This document shows, piece after piece, positions 1 to 8,794 of a stretch of 64,000 nt of DNA. The DNA is from DASQPR01 sp963831705 (GTDB lineage Bacteria > Actinomycetota > Actinomycetes > Mycobacteriales > Micromonosporaceae): contig CAWHRE010000010.1 in assembly GCA_963831705.1 (NCBI GenBank), positions 1,488,001 through 1,552,000 on the forward strand, given 5' to 3'. The notes beneath the pieces are model-generated. The model was given only the letters and a program-made list of their open reading frames with translations, made no database searches and was not told the DNA's origin. Position 1 is the stretch's first letter. Each line of letters opens with the position of its first letter. The position numbers and the translations under genes were made by a program.

Positions 1-375
1 CGCGTCCTCGCTGAGTTGCGCAACGGCCTGAAGGCGAGCCACTGGATGTGGTACGTCTTCCCGCAGATCGCCGGGCTCGGATCCAGTCCGATGTCTCGGA
101 TGTACGCGATCTCGTCGCTGGACGAGGCTCGCGCGTACCTCGAACATCCCGTGCTCGGCCCTCGGCTGCGTGAGTGCGCCGGCATCGTCGCAGCCACCGA
201 CGGACTCGATGCCGAGGGAATTTTCGGCTGGATCGACGCGCTCAAGCTGCGATCGTCGACGACCCTGTTCCATCGGGCCGCACCTGCGGAAACGGTGTTC
301 AGCAGCGTGCTGGAGAAGTTCTTCGACGGCCAACCCGACCCGGAGACGGACCGAATCCTCAACAGCGCGACTTGA
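1..375 (+). CDS. DUF1810 family protein (5' end outside window)
   Basis: The reading frame is open from base 1 and ends at the TGA at 373-375, so the start lies upstream; about 20 N-terminal residues of the family are missing. The core SHWMWYVFPQIAGLG, then SPMSRMYAISSLDEARAYL and HPVLGPRLREC, is the signature of the small DUF1810 (calpastatin-like, E. coli YbeA-type) family of about 140-150 residues. No biochemical role is established for the family. It is single-domain with no signal peptide, so probably cytoplasmic. Identification is by motif recognition and is confident; function is unknown. Confidence 0.85.
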   Translation, partial: RVLAELRNGLKASHWMWYVFPQIAGLGSSPMSRMYAISSLDEARAYLEHPVLGPRLRECAGIVAATDGLDAEGIFGWIDALKLRSSTTLFHRAAPAETVFSSVLEKFFDGQPDPETDRILNSAT

Positions 376-538
376 CACCCGCTGGGGCCCGGTGGTTACC
401 CTCGGTTCAGCGGCTACGGTCGCGCCGAGGCTCGAGCAAACGGGCCAAGGGTCGTGCTGAAGTGAGCGTCACCTCTCCGCGCCGTGATTCAACGGCTGCT
501 TGGAGCATCGGTACGCCACGGCACGTGGAGTACGAATA

Positions 539-1381
539 ATGAGCACCGCAACCCTCGGGAACCACACGAGTACCACCGTCACCGCCAGCCACGTCGCGCT
601 CGCTGAGCACGCTCCGGCAGCCAATGACCTCGACAGCTACCTCACCGACCGGCTCCGGGCCATGGCGGCACTTTCGCCCGGTCACTCGGATCACACCCGG
701 CTTCGCGATGACGTCATCTGCGCATGTTTGCCGGTCGTACGCCGCCTCGCCGCCCGTTTCTACGGCCGTGGCGAAGCTCCCGACGATCTGACCCAGGTCG
801 CCACGATCGGACTCATCAAAGCCGTCGACCGGTACGACACGACGCGCGAGACGCCGTTCCTGTCGTACGCGGCGCCGACCATTATTGGCGAGATCAAGCG
901 CCATTTCCGGGACAAGGGCTGGTCGGTGCGGGTCTCCCGGCCGATTCAGGAGCTCTACCTGGACATCAACCGCGTTCTGCCGGAGCTGGCCCAAGATCTC
1001 GGACGGTCACCGCGGATCGCCGACATCGCGGTACACCTCGGCGTGCCGGAGACCGACGTGATTCGCGGGCTCGAGGCCGGGCACGCGTATACGAGCCGGT
1101 CGCTGTCCGCGCCGATCGGTGGCGACGAAGCGAGCGCTTCACTTGCCGACCTTCTCGGCGACACCGATCCCGACCTGGAATCCGCCGCCGACCGCACCAC
1201 GCTGCACGAACTTCTGCGGGCGCTACCCGACCGCGAGCGTCAGATCCTGGGGCTCCGCTTCTTCGGCAACCTCACGCAGAACGAGATCGCCGAGCGTATC
1301 GGCGTCTCTCAGATGCACGTTTCGCGCCTGATCACGCGCGCTCTCAAGGACCTCCGCGAACGGCTGGTCGCGGACGAATAG
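539..1381 (+). CDS. RNA polymerase sigma factor, SigB/SigF/SigG family
   Basis: A 280-residue group 3 sigma-70 factor. Region 2 is seen in VVRRLAARFYGRG, DDLTQVATIGLIKAVDRYD and SYAAPTIIGEIKRHFRDKGW; region 3 follows (QELYLDINRVLPELAQDLGR...AVHLGV); region 4 is at the C-terminus (LPDRERQILGLRFFGNLTQNEIAERIGVSQ...MHVSRLI). The ATG at 539 was chosen because a GGAG sits 9 bases upstream; an in-frame TTG at 500 has no such site. Members of this family direct stress, sporulation or stationary-phase regulons and are usually held by an anti-sigma factor (RsbW-type), but no anti-sigma gene lies next to it, so its partner must be encoded elsewhere. A strong terminator follows, so it is probably monocistronic. 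Confidence 0.93.
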   Translation: MSTATLGNHTSTTVTASHVALAEHAPAANDLDSYLTDRLRAMAALSPGHSDHTRLRDDVICACLPVVRRLAARFYGRGEAPDDLTQVATIGLIKAVDRYDTTRETPFLSYAAPTIIGEIKRHFRDKGWSVRVSRPIQELYLDINRVLPELAQDLGRSPRIADIAVHLGVPETDVIRGLEAGHAYTSRSLSAPIGGDEASASLADLLGDTDPDLESAADRTTLHELLRALPDRERQILGLRFFGNLTQNEIAERIGVSQMHVSRLITRALKDLRERLVADE

Positions 1382-1392
1382 GGGGAAATAAA

Positions 1393-1431
1393 CCGCAGGC
1401 CCGATCGGCGTATTGCCGATCGGGCCTGCGG
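1393..1431 (+). terminator. Rho-independent-type hairpin after the sigma factor gene
   Basis: A perfect 17-bp inverted repeat (1393-1409 with 1415-1431, beginning ccgcaggcccgatcggc) with a 5-base loop starts 12 bases after the sigma factor stop codon. There is no clear T tract, as is common in high-GC actinobacteria. Confidence 0.8.
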
Positions 1432-1539
1432 CGTCTGCTATGACATTTGTCAGGGTCAGTTCGGGGTATTCCGGCCTTACGCGCTGCTAGGCGTAGCCGT
1501 ACCCTCAAAACGTGATCATTTGACCAGGAGGACTGACAC

Positions 1540-2466
1540 ATGATCGAGGCGCGAAGCCTCACCAAACGGTACGGCGACAAGCTGGCCGTAGACGACCTGT
1601 CATTCACTGTGCAACCGGGCATCGTCACCGGCTTCCTCGGGCCGAACGGCGCCGGTAAGTCGACAACGATGCGCATGATGCTCGGATTGGATCGGCCGAC
1701 GAGCGGCCAGGCACTAATCAACGGCAAGCCCTACCGGGCCGCGAACGCACCGTTGCGGGAGGTCGGCGCGTTGCTCGACGCGAAGGACGTGCACGGCGGC
1801 CGGACCGCGAAAGCCCATCTGACGTCACTCGTCCAGTCCAACGGCCTTCCCATGCGGCGGGTGTCCGACGTGCTCGAACTGACCGGTATGTCCGAGGTCG
1901 CGAACAAGCGGATCAAGGGCTTTTCGCTGGGCATGTCCCAGCGGCTCGGCATCGCCGCGGCGATGCTCGGCGACCCACAGATCCTGATGTTCGACGAGCC
2001 GGTCAACGGGCTCGATCCCGAGGGCATCCTCTGGATTCGTACTTTCATGCATTCACTCGCCGCTCGCGGCCGTACGGTCTTCGTCTCCAGCCACCTGATG
2101 AGCGAGATGGCGCTGACCGCGCAGCACCTGATCGTGATCGGCCGAGGACGGCTGCTCGCCGATACGTCCACGAGCGACTTCATCAATCAGAACTCGGTGG
2201 GCGGCGTTCGCATCCGGACACCGCAGCTGGAATCGCTTCTGGACGCCCTCGGTACGGCCGGCCTGAAGAACCGGCAGATCGACGGATTCGTCGAGATCGA
2301 GAACTCCACGACCGACGCGATCGGCGATCTCGCCGCCGCGAACGGGATCACCGTCCACGAACTCTTCACTCAGCGTTCCTCGCTGGAGGAGGCGTTCATG
2401 GAGATGACCCGGGATTCGGTCGAGTACCACGCGACGACCGACACGAACATGGGAGGCGTGCTGTGA
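1540..2466 (+). CDS. ABC transporter ATP-binding protein
   Basis: A 308-residue ABC ATPase. Walker A is GPNGAGKST near residue 34, the signature segment is FSLGMSQRLGIAAAML, Walker B is ILMFDEPVNGLDPEG and the switch histidine is in VFVSSHLM. The C-terminal extension (about residues 215-308) is typical of ATPases that pair with ABC-2 permeases (antibiotic or lipid exporters; BcrA/DrrA-like). AGGAGG lies just before the ATG (aggaggactgacacatg). The next gene, a permease, starts within its last codon, so the two are translationally coupled. The substrate cannot be read from the sequence. Confidence 0.93.
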   Translation: MIEARSLTKRYGDKLAVDDLSFTVQPGIVTGFLGPNGAGKSTTMRMMLGLDRPTSGQALINGKPYRAANAPLREVGALLDAKDVHGGRTAKAHLTSLVQSNGLPMRRVSDVLELTGMSEVANKRIKGFSLGMSQRLGIAAAMLGDPQILMFDEPVNGLDPEGILWIRTFMHSLAARGRTVFVSSHLMSEMALTAQHLIVIGRGRLLADTSTSDFINQNSVGGVRIRTPQLESLLDALGTAGLKNRQIDGFVEIENSTTDAIGDLAAANGITVHELFTQRSSLEEAFMEMTRDSVEYHATTDTNMGGVL

Positions 2467-3293
2467 CCACGGCCGCAATCGCGACGCCGGGCGTCCAGTT
2501 CGACGACCGGCACACCCACACGACGCTCTGGCACGTGCTGAAGTCTGAGTGGACGAAATTCTGGTCAGTCCGGTCGACGGCGTGGACGCTACTGATCGTG
2601 GTGGTCTCGACGCTCGGCTTCTCGGTACTGGCGTCGTGGGCAAGCAGTTCCAACCTCGACAAGATGTCAGCGATCGATCGCGCTCAGCTCGACGTCGTTT
2701 ACACGGCGTTCGCCGGCATCGCGTTCGGCCAGCTTGCGATGGCCGTACTCGGTGTTCTGATCGTCACGACCGAGTATTCGACCGGCGGGATCAAACCGAC
2801 GCTGATCGCGGTCCCGAACCGGTTGCGAGTGCTGCTGGCGAAGGCGATCATCCTCGCCGTTGTCTCGTTCGTCGTCGGACTCATCGTCGCGTTCCCGGCG
2901 TTCTTCCTCTCGATGACGTTCTGGAACAGTCACCATCTCGAGAAGTCCATCGGCGACCCGGGCGTACTCCGAGCCGTCATCGGCGCGGCACTTTACCTGT
3001 TGGCCAGTGCGATGTTCGGATTCGCGATCGGCACCCTGCTGCGGCACACGGCCGGCGCGATCACGGTGACGGTGGCGCTGTTGTTCGTCGCACCACCACT
3101 GATGGGACTGCTTCCCGGCAAGTGGGGCGACACGATCCAGAAGTACTTCACCTCGAACGCCGGCTCGCGCATCTCGAGCATCGTTCCGATCCCGAACAAC
3201 GTGTCGCCGTGGGTCGGGTATCTCACGATCACGATCTGGTGGCTCGTACCACTGCTGTTTGGTGCTTGGCTCCTGCAACGACGCGACGCATAA
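2463..3293 (+). CDS. ABC-2 type transporter permease
   Basis: Begins with GTG overlapping the stop of the ATPase gene by four bases. The 276-residue product has a soluble N-terminus, then hydrophobic segments such as TAWTLLIVVVSTLGFSVLA, IAFGQLAMAVLGVLIV, AIILAVVSFVVGLIVAFPAFF, AALYLLASAMFGFAIGTLL, ITVTVALLFVAPPLMGLL and a terminal LTITIWWLVPLLFGAWLL, giving about six membrane helices. The TEYSTGGIKPTL segment after the second helix is typical of actinobacterial exporter permeases of this class. With the preceding ATPase it forms a complete half-exporter. No regulator gene is adjacent. Confidence 0.9.
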   Translation: MTTAAIATPGVQFDDRHTHTTLWHVLKSEWTKFWSVRSTAWTLLIVVVSTLGFSVLASWASSSNLDKMSAIDRAQLDVVYTAFAGIAFGQLAMAVLGVLIVTTEYSTGGIKPTLIAVPNRLRVLLAKAIILAVVSFVVGLIVAFPAFFLSMTFWNSHHLEKSIGDPGVLRAVIGAALYLLASAMFGFAIGTLLRHTAGAITVTVALLFVAPPLMGLLPGKWGDTIQKYFTSNAGSRISSIVPIPNNVSPWVGYLTITIWWLVPLLFGAWLLQRRDA

Positions 3294-3299
3294 CGTCAC

Positions 3300-3336
3300 G
3301 CTCGCGGGCTGAGGCGGTCATCCTCAGCCTGCGAGC
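3300..3336. terminator. Bidirectional terminator hairpin between convergent genes
   Basis: A 15-bp stem with one mismatch (gctcgcgggctgagg against cctcagcctgcgagc) and a 7-base loop starts 7 bases after the permease stop codon. It overlaps the end of the convergent DUF6510 gene, so it can serve both transcripts. Confidence 0.65.
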
Positions 3337-3605
3337 GGTGCGGGCAGGCGCAGCGAGACCGTCCCCTGAAAGTCCAGCCAGACGTCCGACGGCGTGCGCA
3401 CCAAACGCGCGGTGATTTCGTCGCACGACGGGCAACGCACAACCACACCCGGGCCGTGGGTATAGACATGGTGATCCGCGAACATCTGCGGCCGACCACA
3501 GTTTCGGCACGTCAGCGTCGCCGTCGAGATATCCATCGCAAACACTTCGCTGAACATGCCCGCAACAGCGTTCCCATCGAAATAACCCTCTTGCTCAAGG
3601 CTCAT
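3324..3605 (-). CDS. DUF6510 family zinc-ribbon protein
   Basis: A 93-residue protein starting at the ATG at 3605 (MSLEQEGYFDGNAVAG). Two CxxC pairs (TCRNCGRPQ and RCPSCDEIT) form a probable zinc ribbon around residues 33-67. The family is found in actinobacteria next to sulfite-oxidase-like molybdoenzymes, and here it follows such a gene with an 11-base gap, in the same direction. That pairing suggests a role with the oxidoreductase (maturation, electron transfer or regulation), which is inference. The gene ends inside the convergent terminator hairpin. Confidence 0.75.
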   Translation of the reverse strand: MSLEQEGYFDGNAVAGMFSEVFAMDISTATLTCRNCGRPQMFADHHVYTHGPGVVVRCPSCDEITARLVRTPSDVWLDFQGTVSLRLPAPLAG

Positions 3606-3616
3606 CCTGACCTCCG

Positions 3617-4213
3617 TCAGTCGCCGGAATAGCGCTGCTCGCGCCACGGATCGCCATACATGTTGTAGCCGAGGCCCTCCCAGAAACCGGGCGTGTCCTG
3701 CTCCCGGAACTGCAGGCCGTTGACCCATTTCGCGGACTTCCAAAAATAGAGATGTGGTACGAGCAACCGGGCCGGTCCGCCGTGCTCGGGCGCGAGATCC
3801 GCACCGTCGAACCGGTGCACGATCCAGGCTTTCCCGCCGGTCAGATCGGCCGTGGGCAGATTCGTCGTGTATCCGCCGTACGAACTCACCAACGCGTACG
3901 GGCCGACCGACTTCACGCCCTCGAACAGCGTGTCCAGCGATACGCCTTCCCATGACGTGCCGAACTTCGACCACTTCGTCACGCAGTGAATGTCCACCGT
4001 GGGCTGCTCGCTCGGCAGTGCCTGCAACTCGCGCCAGTTCCACGAGGTCTGCGTGCCGTCCAGATCGGTGATCGCGAACCGCCATGTATCCAGGTTGATC
4101 CGCGGCGTCGGTCCGGCCGAGAGCACCGGGAAATCCTTCGTCAGGTACTGCCCGGGCGGCAGGCCGGCCGTACGCTCCCGCCGGCCGGAGAACCCACGGG
4201 TAAGAATGTTCAC
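3617..4213 (-). CDS. Sulfite oxidase-like molybdopterin oxidoreductase
   Basis: Molybdopterin-binding domain of the sulfite oxidase/YedY superfamily, about 198 residues from the GTG at 4213. An upstream in-frame ATG at 4279 exists, but the GTG is preceded by ggggcggaatt, which is the better ribosome site. The cofactor-ligand cysteine is in VDIHCVTKWSKFGTSWEGV; other family motifs are GQYLTKDFPVLSAGPTP, SSYGGYTTNLP and GGPARLLVPHLYFWKSAKW. There is no twin-arginine or Sec signal, so it is probably cytoplasmic, unlike E. coli YedY. It is co-directional with the DUF6510 gene just downstream. The substrate is unknown. Confidence 0.88.
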   Translation of the reverse strand: MNILTRGFSGRRERTAGLPPGQYLTKDFPVLSAGPTPRINLDTWRFAITDLDGTQTSWNWRELQALPSEQPTVDIHCVTKWSKFGTSWEGVSLDTLFEGVKSVGPYALVSSYGGYTTNLPTADLTGGKAWIVHRFDGADLAPEHGGPARLLVPHLYFWKSAKWVNGLQFREQDTPGFWEGLGYNMYGDPWREQRYSGD

Positions 4214-4382
4214 AATTCCGCCCCAATCCTCGTCGTTATCACACCCACGCTGCCAGACCGTCCCGCGCGAAATCGGCAAACCCGGGATTGATCACCAACC
4301 GAACCGGGTACGTCTTGCGGCGCGGGCTCGCGTCGGCCAGCCTGTCATTAATTACCTTCATTGTCTTACAGAGGAGTCTTCG

Positions 4383-4913
4383 ATGGCGACTGCTTCCCGG
4401 CGCGATGCCGTGATGCTCGACTTTCTGGAGCGGGCCGGTTGGTCGGCCGGGCAGGTGTTCTTCGCAACGCTGCTGGCCGGCGGTACGGCAGCCAATGTCG
4501 GCGGCCTCCCGTGGAAGTACGCGTTGGTGCTGGCGCTCGGCGCTGGGGTCTCGTCGATCGTGCTGACCGTGATCCAGTACCTGACCAGGTTGACGAATCT
4601 GTCGTTCTGGCCGGACCTGCTCGTACGCCTCGCGAAGACGTTCCTCGGTTCGCTTGCGGCTTCGTGGTCGGCGGCTTCGGTCTTTGACATCACGAAGTTC
4701 GGCTGGGTCGCGGCCCTGAACGTCGCCGCGCTCGCCACGGTCTCGGCGCTGGCCAAGGGCCTGCTGGCACGTGGTCAGACCATCATTTCAACGGAGGCCG
4801 GCCCGGTCGCCGGAGAGGTCGCCGCGAAGGTGGCGGCCGCGATCCCCACCCAGCGGACCAGCCCGTCCACGCTCCCGATCTCGACGTACCTGCAAGCGGT
4901 AGAAAAGAAGTAG
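4383..4913 (+). CDS. Small membrane protein, holin-like
   Basis: A 176-residue protein with AGGAG six bases before the ATG. The N-terminal helix MLDFLERAGWSAGQVFFATLLAGG and a second hydrophobic segment (WKYALVLALGAGVSSIVLTVIQYL) resemble the r1t-type holin fold seen in many actinobacterial chromosomes. Further hydrophobic stretches lie at FLGSLAASWSAASVF and VAALNVAALATVSALAKG, followed by a polar tail. There are no phage genes around it, so it is more likely a resident membrane protein than a prophage remnant. Its 3' end is 4 bp from the convergent helicase gene. Function is not established. Confidence 0.55.
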   Translation: MATASRRDAVMLDFLERAGWSAGQVFFATLLAGGTAANVGGLPWKYALVLALGAGVSSIVLTVIQYLTRLTNLSFWPDLLVRLAKTFLGSLAASWSAASVFDITKFGWVAALNVAALATVSALAKGLLARGQTIISTEAGPVAGEVAAKVAAAIPTQRTSPSTLPISTYLQAVEKK

Positions 4914-4917
4914 CGCG

Positions 4918-6619
4918 TCAGCGGCGGCGCGCCGGGGCGAAGTGCTCCCGGCGTACCGTCGCTCGCTTGCCTTTGATCGTGCTGTTCCGAAGCGCGTCGA
5001 TCACTTCATCGGCCGCCGAGGTCGGCACCTCGACCAGCGAGAACCGGTCGGCGATCTCGATCGCGCCGATGTCGCGGCCGCTCAGCCGGGACTCGTTCGC
5101 GATCGCGCCGACGAGATCCGCCGGCCGTACGCCCGAGCGCCGCCCGACGCCGAAGAACAGTCGCGTCGTGTCACCGTCGGACCGGCCGCCGCCGGCCCGG
5201 CGCCCGTCGCGTCCATCCCGGCGCTCCGGCTCGGAGCGCTGCGGCCTACGGTTGATCGTCTCGGACTGATCCGGGATTTCCTGCTCGTCGAGTTCGCCAC
5301 CGTTCGCTTCGTGGGCCATCTTGACCGCGGCGAGCGCGATGTCGACGATGTCGAACTCCTCGCCGAGCGATTCGATGACAGCCCGGAACCGGTCCAGCCG
5401 GTCGGCCGCCACCAACGTCTCCTGCAGCGCCGCGCGGGTCATTTCGAGTCGACGCGTACGCAGGTCGGCCACGGTCGGCAGCTTCTCGATCGTGAACCGC
5501 TGCTTCGTGACGTGCTCGATCGCCTTCAGCATGCGGTGCTCACGCGGTTCGGCCAGCGTGATCGCCACGCCTTCCCGACCCGCGCGACCGACCCGGCCGA
5601 TCCGGTGCACGTACGCCTCCGGAGCGGACGGCACGTTGTAGTTGACCACGTGCGTGAGCTGCTCGATGTCGAGTCCGCGGGCCGCGACATCGGTCGCGAT
5701 CAGCAAGTCGGCCGTACCAGCGCGCAGCCGGCCCATCACCCGGTCGCGCTGATCTTGGCTCATGCCACCGTGCAGCGGCTCGGCCCGGTACCCGCGACCG
5801 TTGAGCGTCTCGGTGAGCTCGTCCACCTCCTCACGGGTCCGGCAGAACACGATCGCGGCGGTTGGTGATTCGACGTCGAGGATGCGACCGAGCGCTGCAG
5901 GCTTGAACGCCCTGGTCACCATGTACGCGCTCTGCCGGATCTTCGGCGCCTCGCCGGCCGGCACGGTCGCGCGGCCCATCTCGATCCGCACCGGATCACG
6001 CAGATACCGCCGGGCAATCGAATCGATCCGGCCTGGCATCGTGGCCGAGAACAGCACGGTCTGCCGCTGCTCATCGGTCTCGTCGAGGATCGCTTCGATG
6101 TCCTCGGCGAAGCCCATGTCGAGCATCTCGTCGGCCTCGTCCAGCACCACTGTCTCGACCTCGTGCAGGTCGAGCGTGCCGCGGCTGATGTGATCGAGTG
6201 CTCGACCGGGCGTCGCGATGACCACGTCGACGCCCCGGCGCAACGCATCCAGCTGGCGACCGATCGGCTGCCCGCCGTAGATCGGCAGCACCCGTACGCC
6301 CAGCTCCCGCCCGTACCGGTGGAAGGCCTGGGACACCTGGATGGCCAATTCCCGAGTCGGTACGAGTACCAGCGCCATCGGATTCCGGCCCCGGCCGTCG
6401 GTCATCCGCTCCAAGATTGGCAGCGCGAACGCCGCTGTCTTGCCGGTGCCGGTTGCGGCCTGGCCGAGCAGGTCCCGACCGGCGAGCAGCGGCGGGATCG
6501 ACTCGCCCTGGATCGGCGTCGGTTCCTCGTACCCAAGATCGGCCAGTGCCTTCAAGCAGCTCGGCACGCAACTCAAGGTCGGTGAACGTGACAGCCTCCG
6601 CCGACGGATCCATACTCAT
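4918..6619 (-). CDS. DEAD-box RNA helicase (DeaD/CsdA-like), 5' frameshift
   Basis: All helicase motifs are present: Q-motif part GYEEPTPIQ, I ATGTGKTAA, Ia PTRELA, Ib TPGRALDH, II DEAD, III SAT (LFSATMPGR), then VFCRTREE, V ATDVAARGLDI and VI HRIGRVGRAGREG. The C-terminus (about the last 80 residues, RLFFGVGRRSGVRPADLVGA onward) matches a DbpA-type RNA-binding domain, after a charged Arg/Gly-rich linker. Near 6556 the frame breaks. The natural N-terminus (MSMDPSAEAVTFTDLELRAELL, two possible ATGs at 6619 and 6613) lies in one frame and KALADLGYEEPTPIQ in the next, consistent with one extra T. If real, translation must start late and loses the conserved aromatic residue of the Q-motif. Confidence 0.88.
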
Positions 6620-6700
6620 CAGCTCCGGTCTGTAGACGTCCATCGAAGATATTGTCCCAGGCCGTACCGGACACGGCGTCAGCGGCCCGCAGACCGCCGT

Positions 6701-7549
6701 CTACTCGACGAATCGCCGAACGAACGCCAGCGCCGTGTCGCAGACCTCGCGCCAACCGCTGTCGATCGTCAACGCGTGCCCGCGGTTGGGCATTTCTACG
6801 ATCTCGGTGACACCTGGGTTGTCCTTCTGCTGTTTGTACGACGCGTTCGCGATCGACCACGGAACCGTGTGATCCTTCTCGCCGGACATGATCAACAGCG
6901 GCCCGCGACCCGGATTGTCGGTGTCGACCTTGTCTTCGGTCCACGGGTTGAAGTTCGCCGCCGCCGCTTGGAACAGCGGAATGCCCGCCGCCGGCACCGC
7001 GTATGTCTCGTAGAGCGACGTCGCCTCGTCCTCGGTCACCGCGTTGGCGAACGCGTACCGGAACTGGTCGTAGGTGAGCGGCACGGCCCGGTGCCGGTTG
7101 CGCGGATTGCCCAGCACCGGCGATCCCGACTTGAGCGCGGAGAAGGGCAGCGGCAACACTCCGCGGAACGGCGCCGGGTCGATCGCGACCGATGCGGCGG
7201 AGATTCCCCGACCCGCGACGATCTGGGTGAGCAGGCCACCGAACGAGTGCCCGATGACGGCCGGCTTCTTCGTCAGCTTGCCGATGACGTCCGCGAAATG
7301 GTCCGCGACCTGCCCGATGGTCTTGTCGGCGAACACGTCCGGATGTTCCCTGGCTTCCACGACCGTGTTCGGATCGTCCGGCCAACCGGGCGTGATCGGT
7401 GCGTAGCCCGCGTCCGCGAACACCGCCGCCCAGCGATCCCAACTGCTCGGCAGCAGCCACAAGCCGTGAATGAAGACGACCGGCGTACGCCCGGACGCGT
7501 TCACGGTCTCAATCTGCTCGTCCGTCGTCGGGAAATTCGAATCAGCCAT
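6701..7549 (-). CDS. Alpha/beta hydrolase
   Basis: A 282-residue alpha/beta-hydrolase fold enzyme. The oxyanion region is VVFIHGLWLLPSSW, the nucleophile elbow is GHSFGG (Ser), the acid is probably the Asp in MSGEKDHTVPW, and the histidine is in NRGHALTID near the C-terminus. There is no signal peptide, so it is cytoplasmic. It sits alone between the helicase and the broken transporter, on the same strand, with about 40-80 bp gaps. The family covers esterases, lipases and haloperoxidase-like proteins; the substrate cannot be told from sequence. Confidence 0.87.
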   Translation of the reverse strand: MADSNFPTTDEQIETVNASGRTPVVFIHGLWLLPSSWDRWAAVFADAGYAPITPGWPDDPNTVVEAREHPDVFADKTIGQVADHFADVIGKLTKKPAVIGHSFGGLLTQIVAGRGISAASVAIDPAPFRGVLPLPFSALKSGSPVLGNPRNRHRAVPLTYDQFRYAFANAVTEDEATSLYETYAVPAAGIPLFQAAAANFNPWTEDKVDTDNPGRGPLLIMSGEKDHTVPWSIANASYKQQKDNPGVTEIVEMPNRGHALTIDSGWREVCDTALAFVRRFVE

Positions 7550-7591
7550 GCGTTACACCATAAGCGGATATTCCGGATCCAGAGCGTCAAT

Positions 7592-8732
7592 CTAGGCAGC
7601 GAGGGCCAGCTGCTCCTGCTCGGTCACCTTCGCGGCCAACCTCGCCAGCGCGCCATCCAGCGCCTCGGCGCTCGGGCCACCTGCCTCGGCCTCCGGCAGC
7701 TTGCTGCGTAGCCAGGACTTCCACGCGTTTGCCACCTTCCGGAACTCGTCCTCGCCCGCTTCGGTCAGCACGACGCTGGTGAACTCGTCCAGGCGCGACA
7801 AGAGGTACATGCCGACCGCCATCACCGCGCCGCCGGCGATCGGGAACACCCGGTACTTTCCGGTTTTGCTGACCACGTTGCCCGCGAAGACGGACGTCAA
7901 CAGGAGTCCGAAGACCAGCGGAAGCGTACGGATTCCGGACGCTGTCGCGGATACCCCCTTCACGTACTGCAAGTAGGTCGGCAGGAACGTCAGCGCGCCC
8001 AGCATCGCGAAACCGACGATGAACGCCAGGATCGATGACACCGAGAACACGTTGCCTCTGAACAGCCGCATCGGCAGCATCGGTTCCTTCGCACGCAACT
8101 CGGCGAACACGAACATCGTCATGAACACGACGCCGGCGACGAATAGACCGATGATCTCCGGCGAACCCCACGGATACTCCGTACCGCCAAAGCTCGTAGC
8201 AAGCGTGAGCGCGGCCGCGCCGAGCGCGACCAGCACAATCCCGAGATAGTCGATAATGGGTTTGATCTAGCGCACCCTGGTACTTGCCGCGTTCGCGCAG
8301 CGGGATGACGTCCGCGATCAACGCGGTCGCGGTCACCATCAGGCCGCCACCGCCGACGCCCTGGAACGCTCGGAACAGGACGAGCATGAGCATGTTCTGG
8401 GCCAGACCGCAGAAGAACGAGCCGATCACGAAGATCGCAGCACTGAGCTGAAAGATGAACTTGCGCCCGAACAGGTCGCCGAATTTGCCGGCCAGGACCG
8501 ACGAGATCGTTTCGGCGAGCAGGTAGGCGGTGACCACCCACGAGAGGTGGCCCGCGCCGCCGAGGTCGCCGACGATCGTCGGGAGCGCGGTCGAGACGAT
8601 CGTCGAGTCCAGCGCGGCGAGGAGCATGCCGAGCATGACCGTACCGAAAATGATGTTCTGCTGACGTTTGCCGAGCAGGAGCGGACGTTCCTCGGTCGCG
8701 GCGGGCTCAACGACGGCGGTGCCTCGGGTCAC
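7592..8732 (-). pseudogene. MFS drug-efflux pump, internally deleted, fused to MarR-like tail
   Basis: The N-terminus from the GTG at 8732 is an EmrB/QacA-type transporter (LAALDSTIVSTALPTIVGDL, GKFGDLFGRKFIF, FRAFQGVGGGGLMV, ERGKYQGAL). Near 8256-8270 about 65 residues of the family are missing and the frame changes; the protein resumes in another frame at KPIIDYLGIVLVALG and runs through five more helices to VGMYLLSRLDEFTS. It then passes straight into VVLTEAGEDEFRKVANAW and an Ala/Glu-rich end, which does not look like a transporter C-terminus but resembles the end of a MarR-type regulator. I infer at least two deletions, one joining mfs to a downstream marR-like gene. It is probably non-functional. 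Confidence 0.75.
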
Positions 8733-8754
8733 GCTGTCCCCCGACCTACGTGAA

Positions 8755-8777
8755 ATGTCCTCTTATTTGAGGATCAT
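8755..8777. promoter_or_regulatory. Palindromic operator candidate in front of the MFS gene
   Basis: The sequence atgtcctc-ttattt-gaggatcat is a near-perfect inverted repeat 23 bases upstream of the MFS GTG start, in the intergenic region of a gene that seems fused to a MarR-like fragment. Size and place fit a MarR-family operator; this is inferred from symmetry only. Confidence 0.45.
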
Positions 8778-8794
8778 AGGTGGGGTACTGAGTT

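Noticed and set aside
4383..4913. Prophage, suggested by a holin-like protein
   Set aside because: No lysin, terminase, capsid or tail genes are near; neighbours are metabolic genes. Such membrane proteins are common in actinobacterial chromosomes.
4942..5868. Long open frames opposite the helicase, argS, DUF885 and transposase genes
   Set aside because: They are Arg/Pro/Ala-rich with no motifs and mirror the GC-rich codon pattern of the real gene on the other strand.
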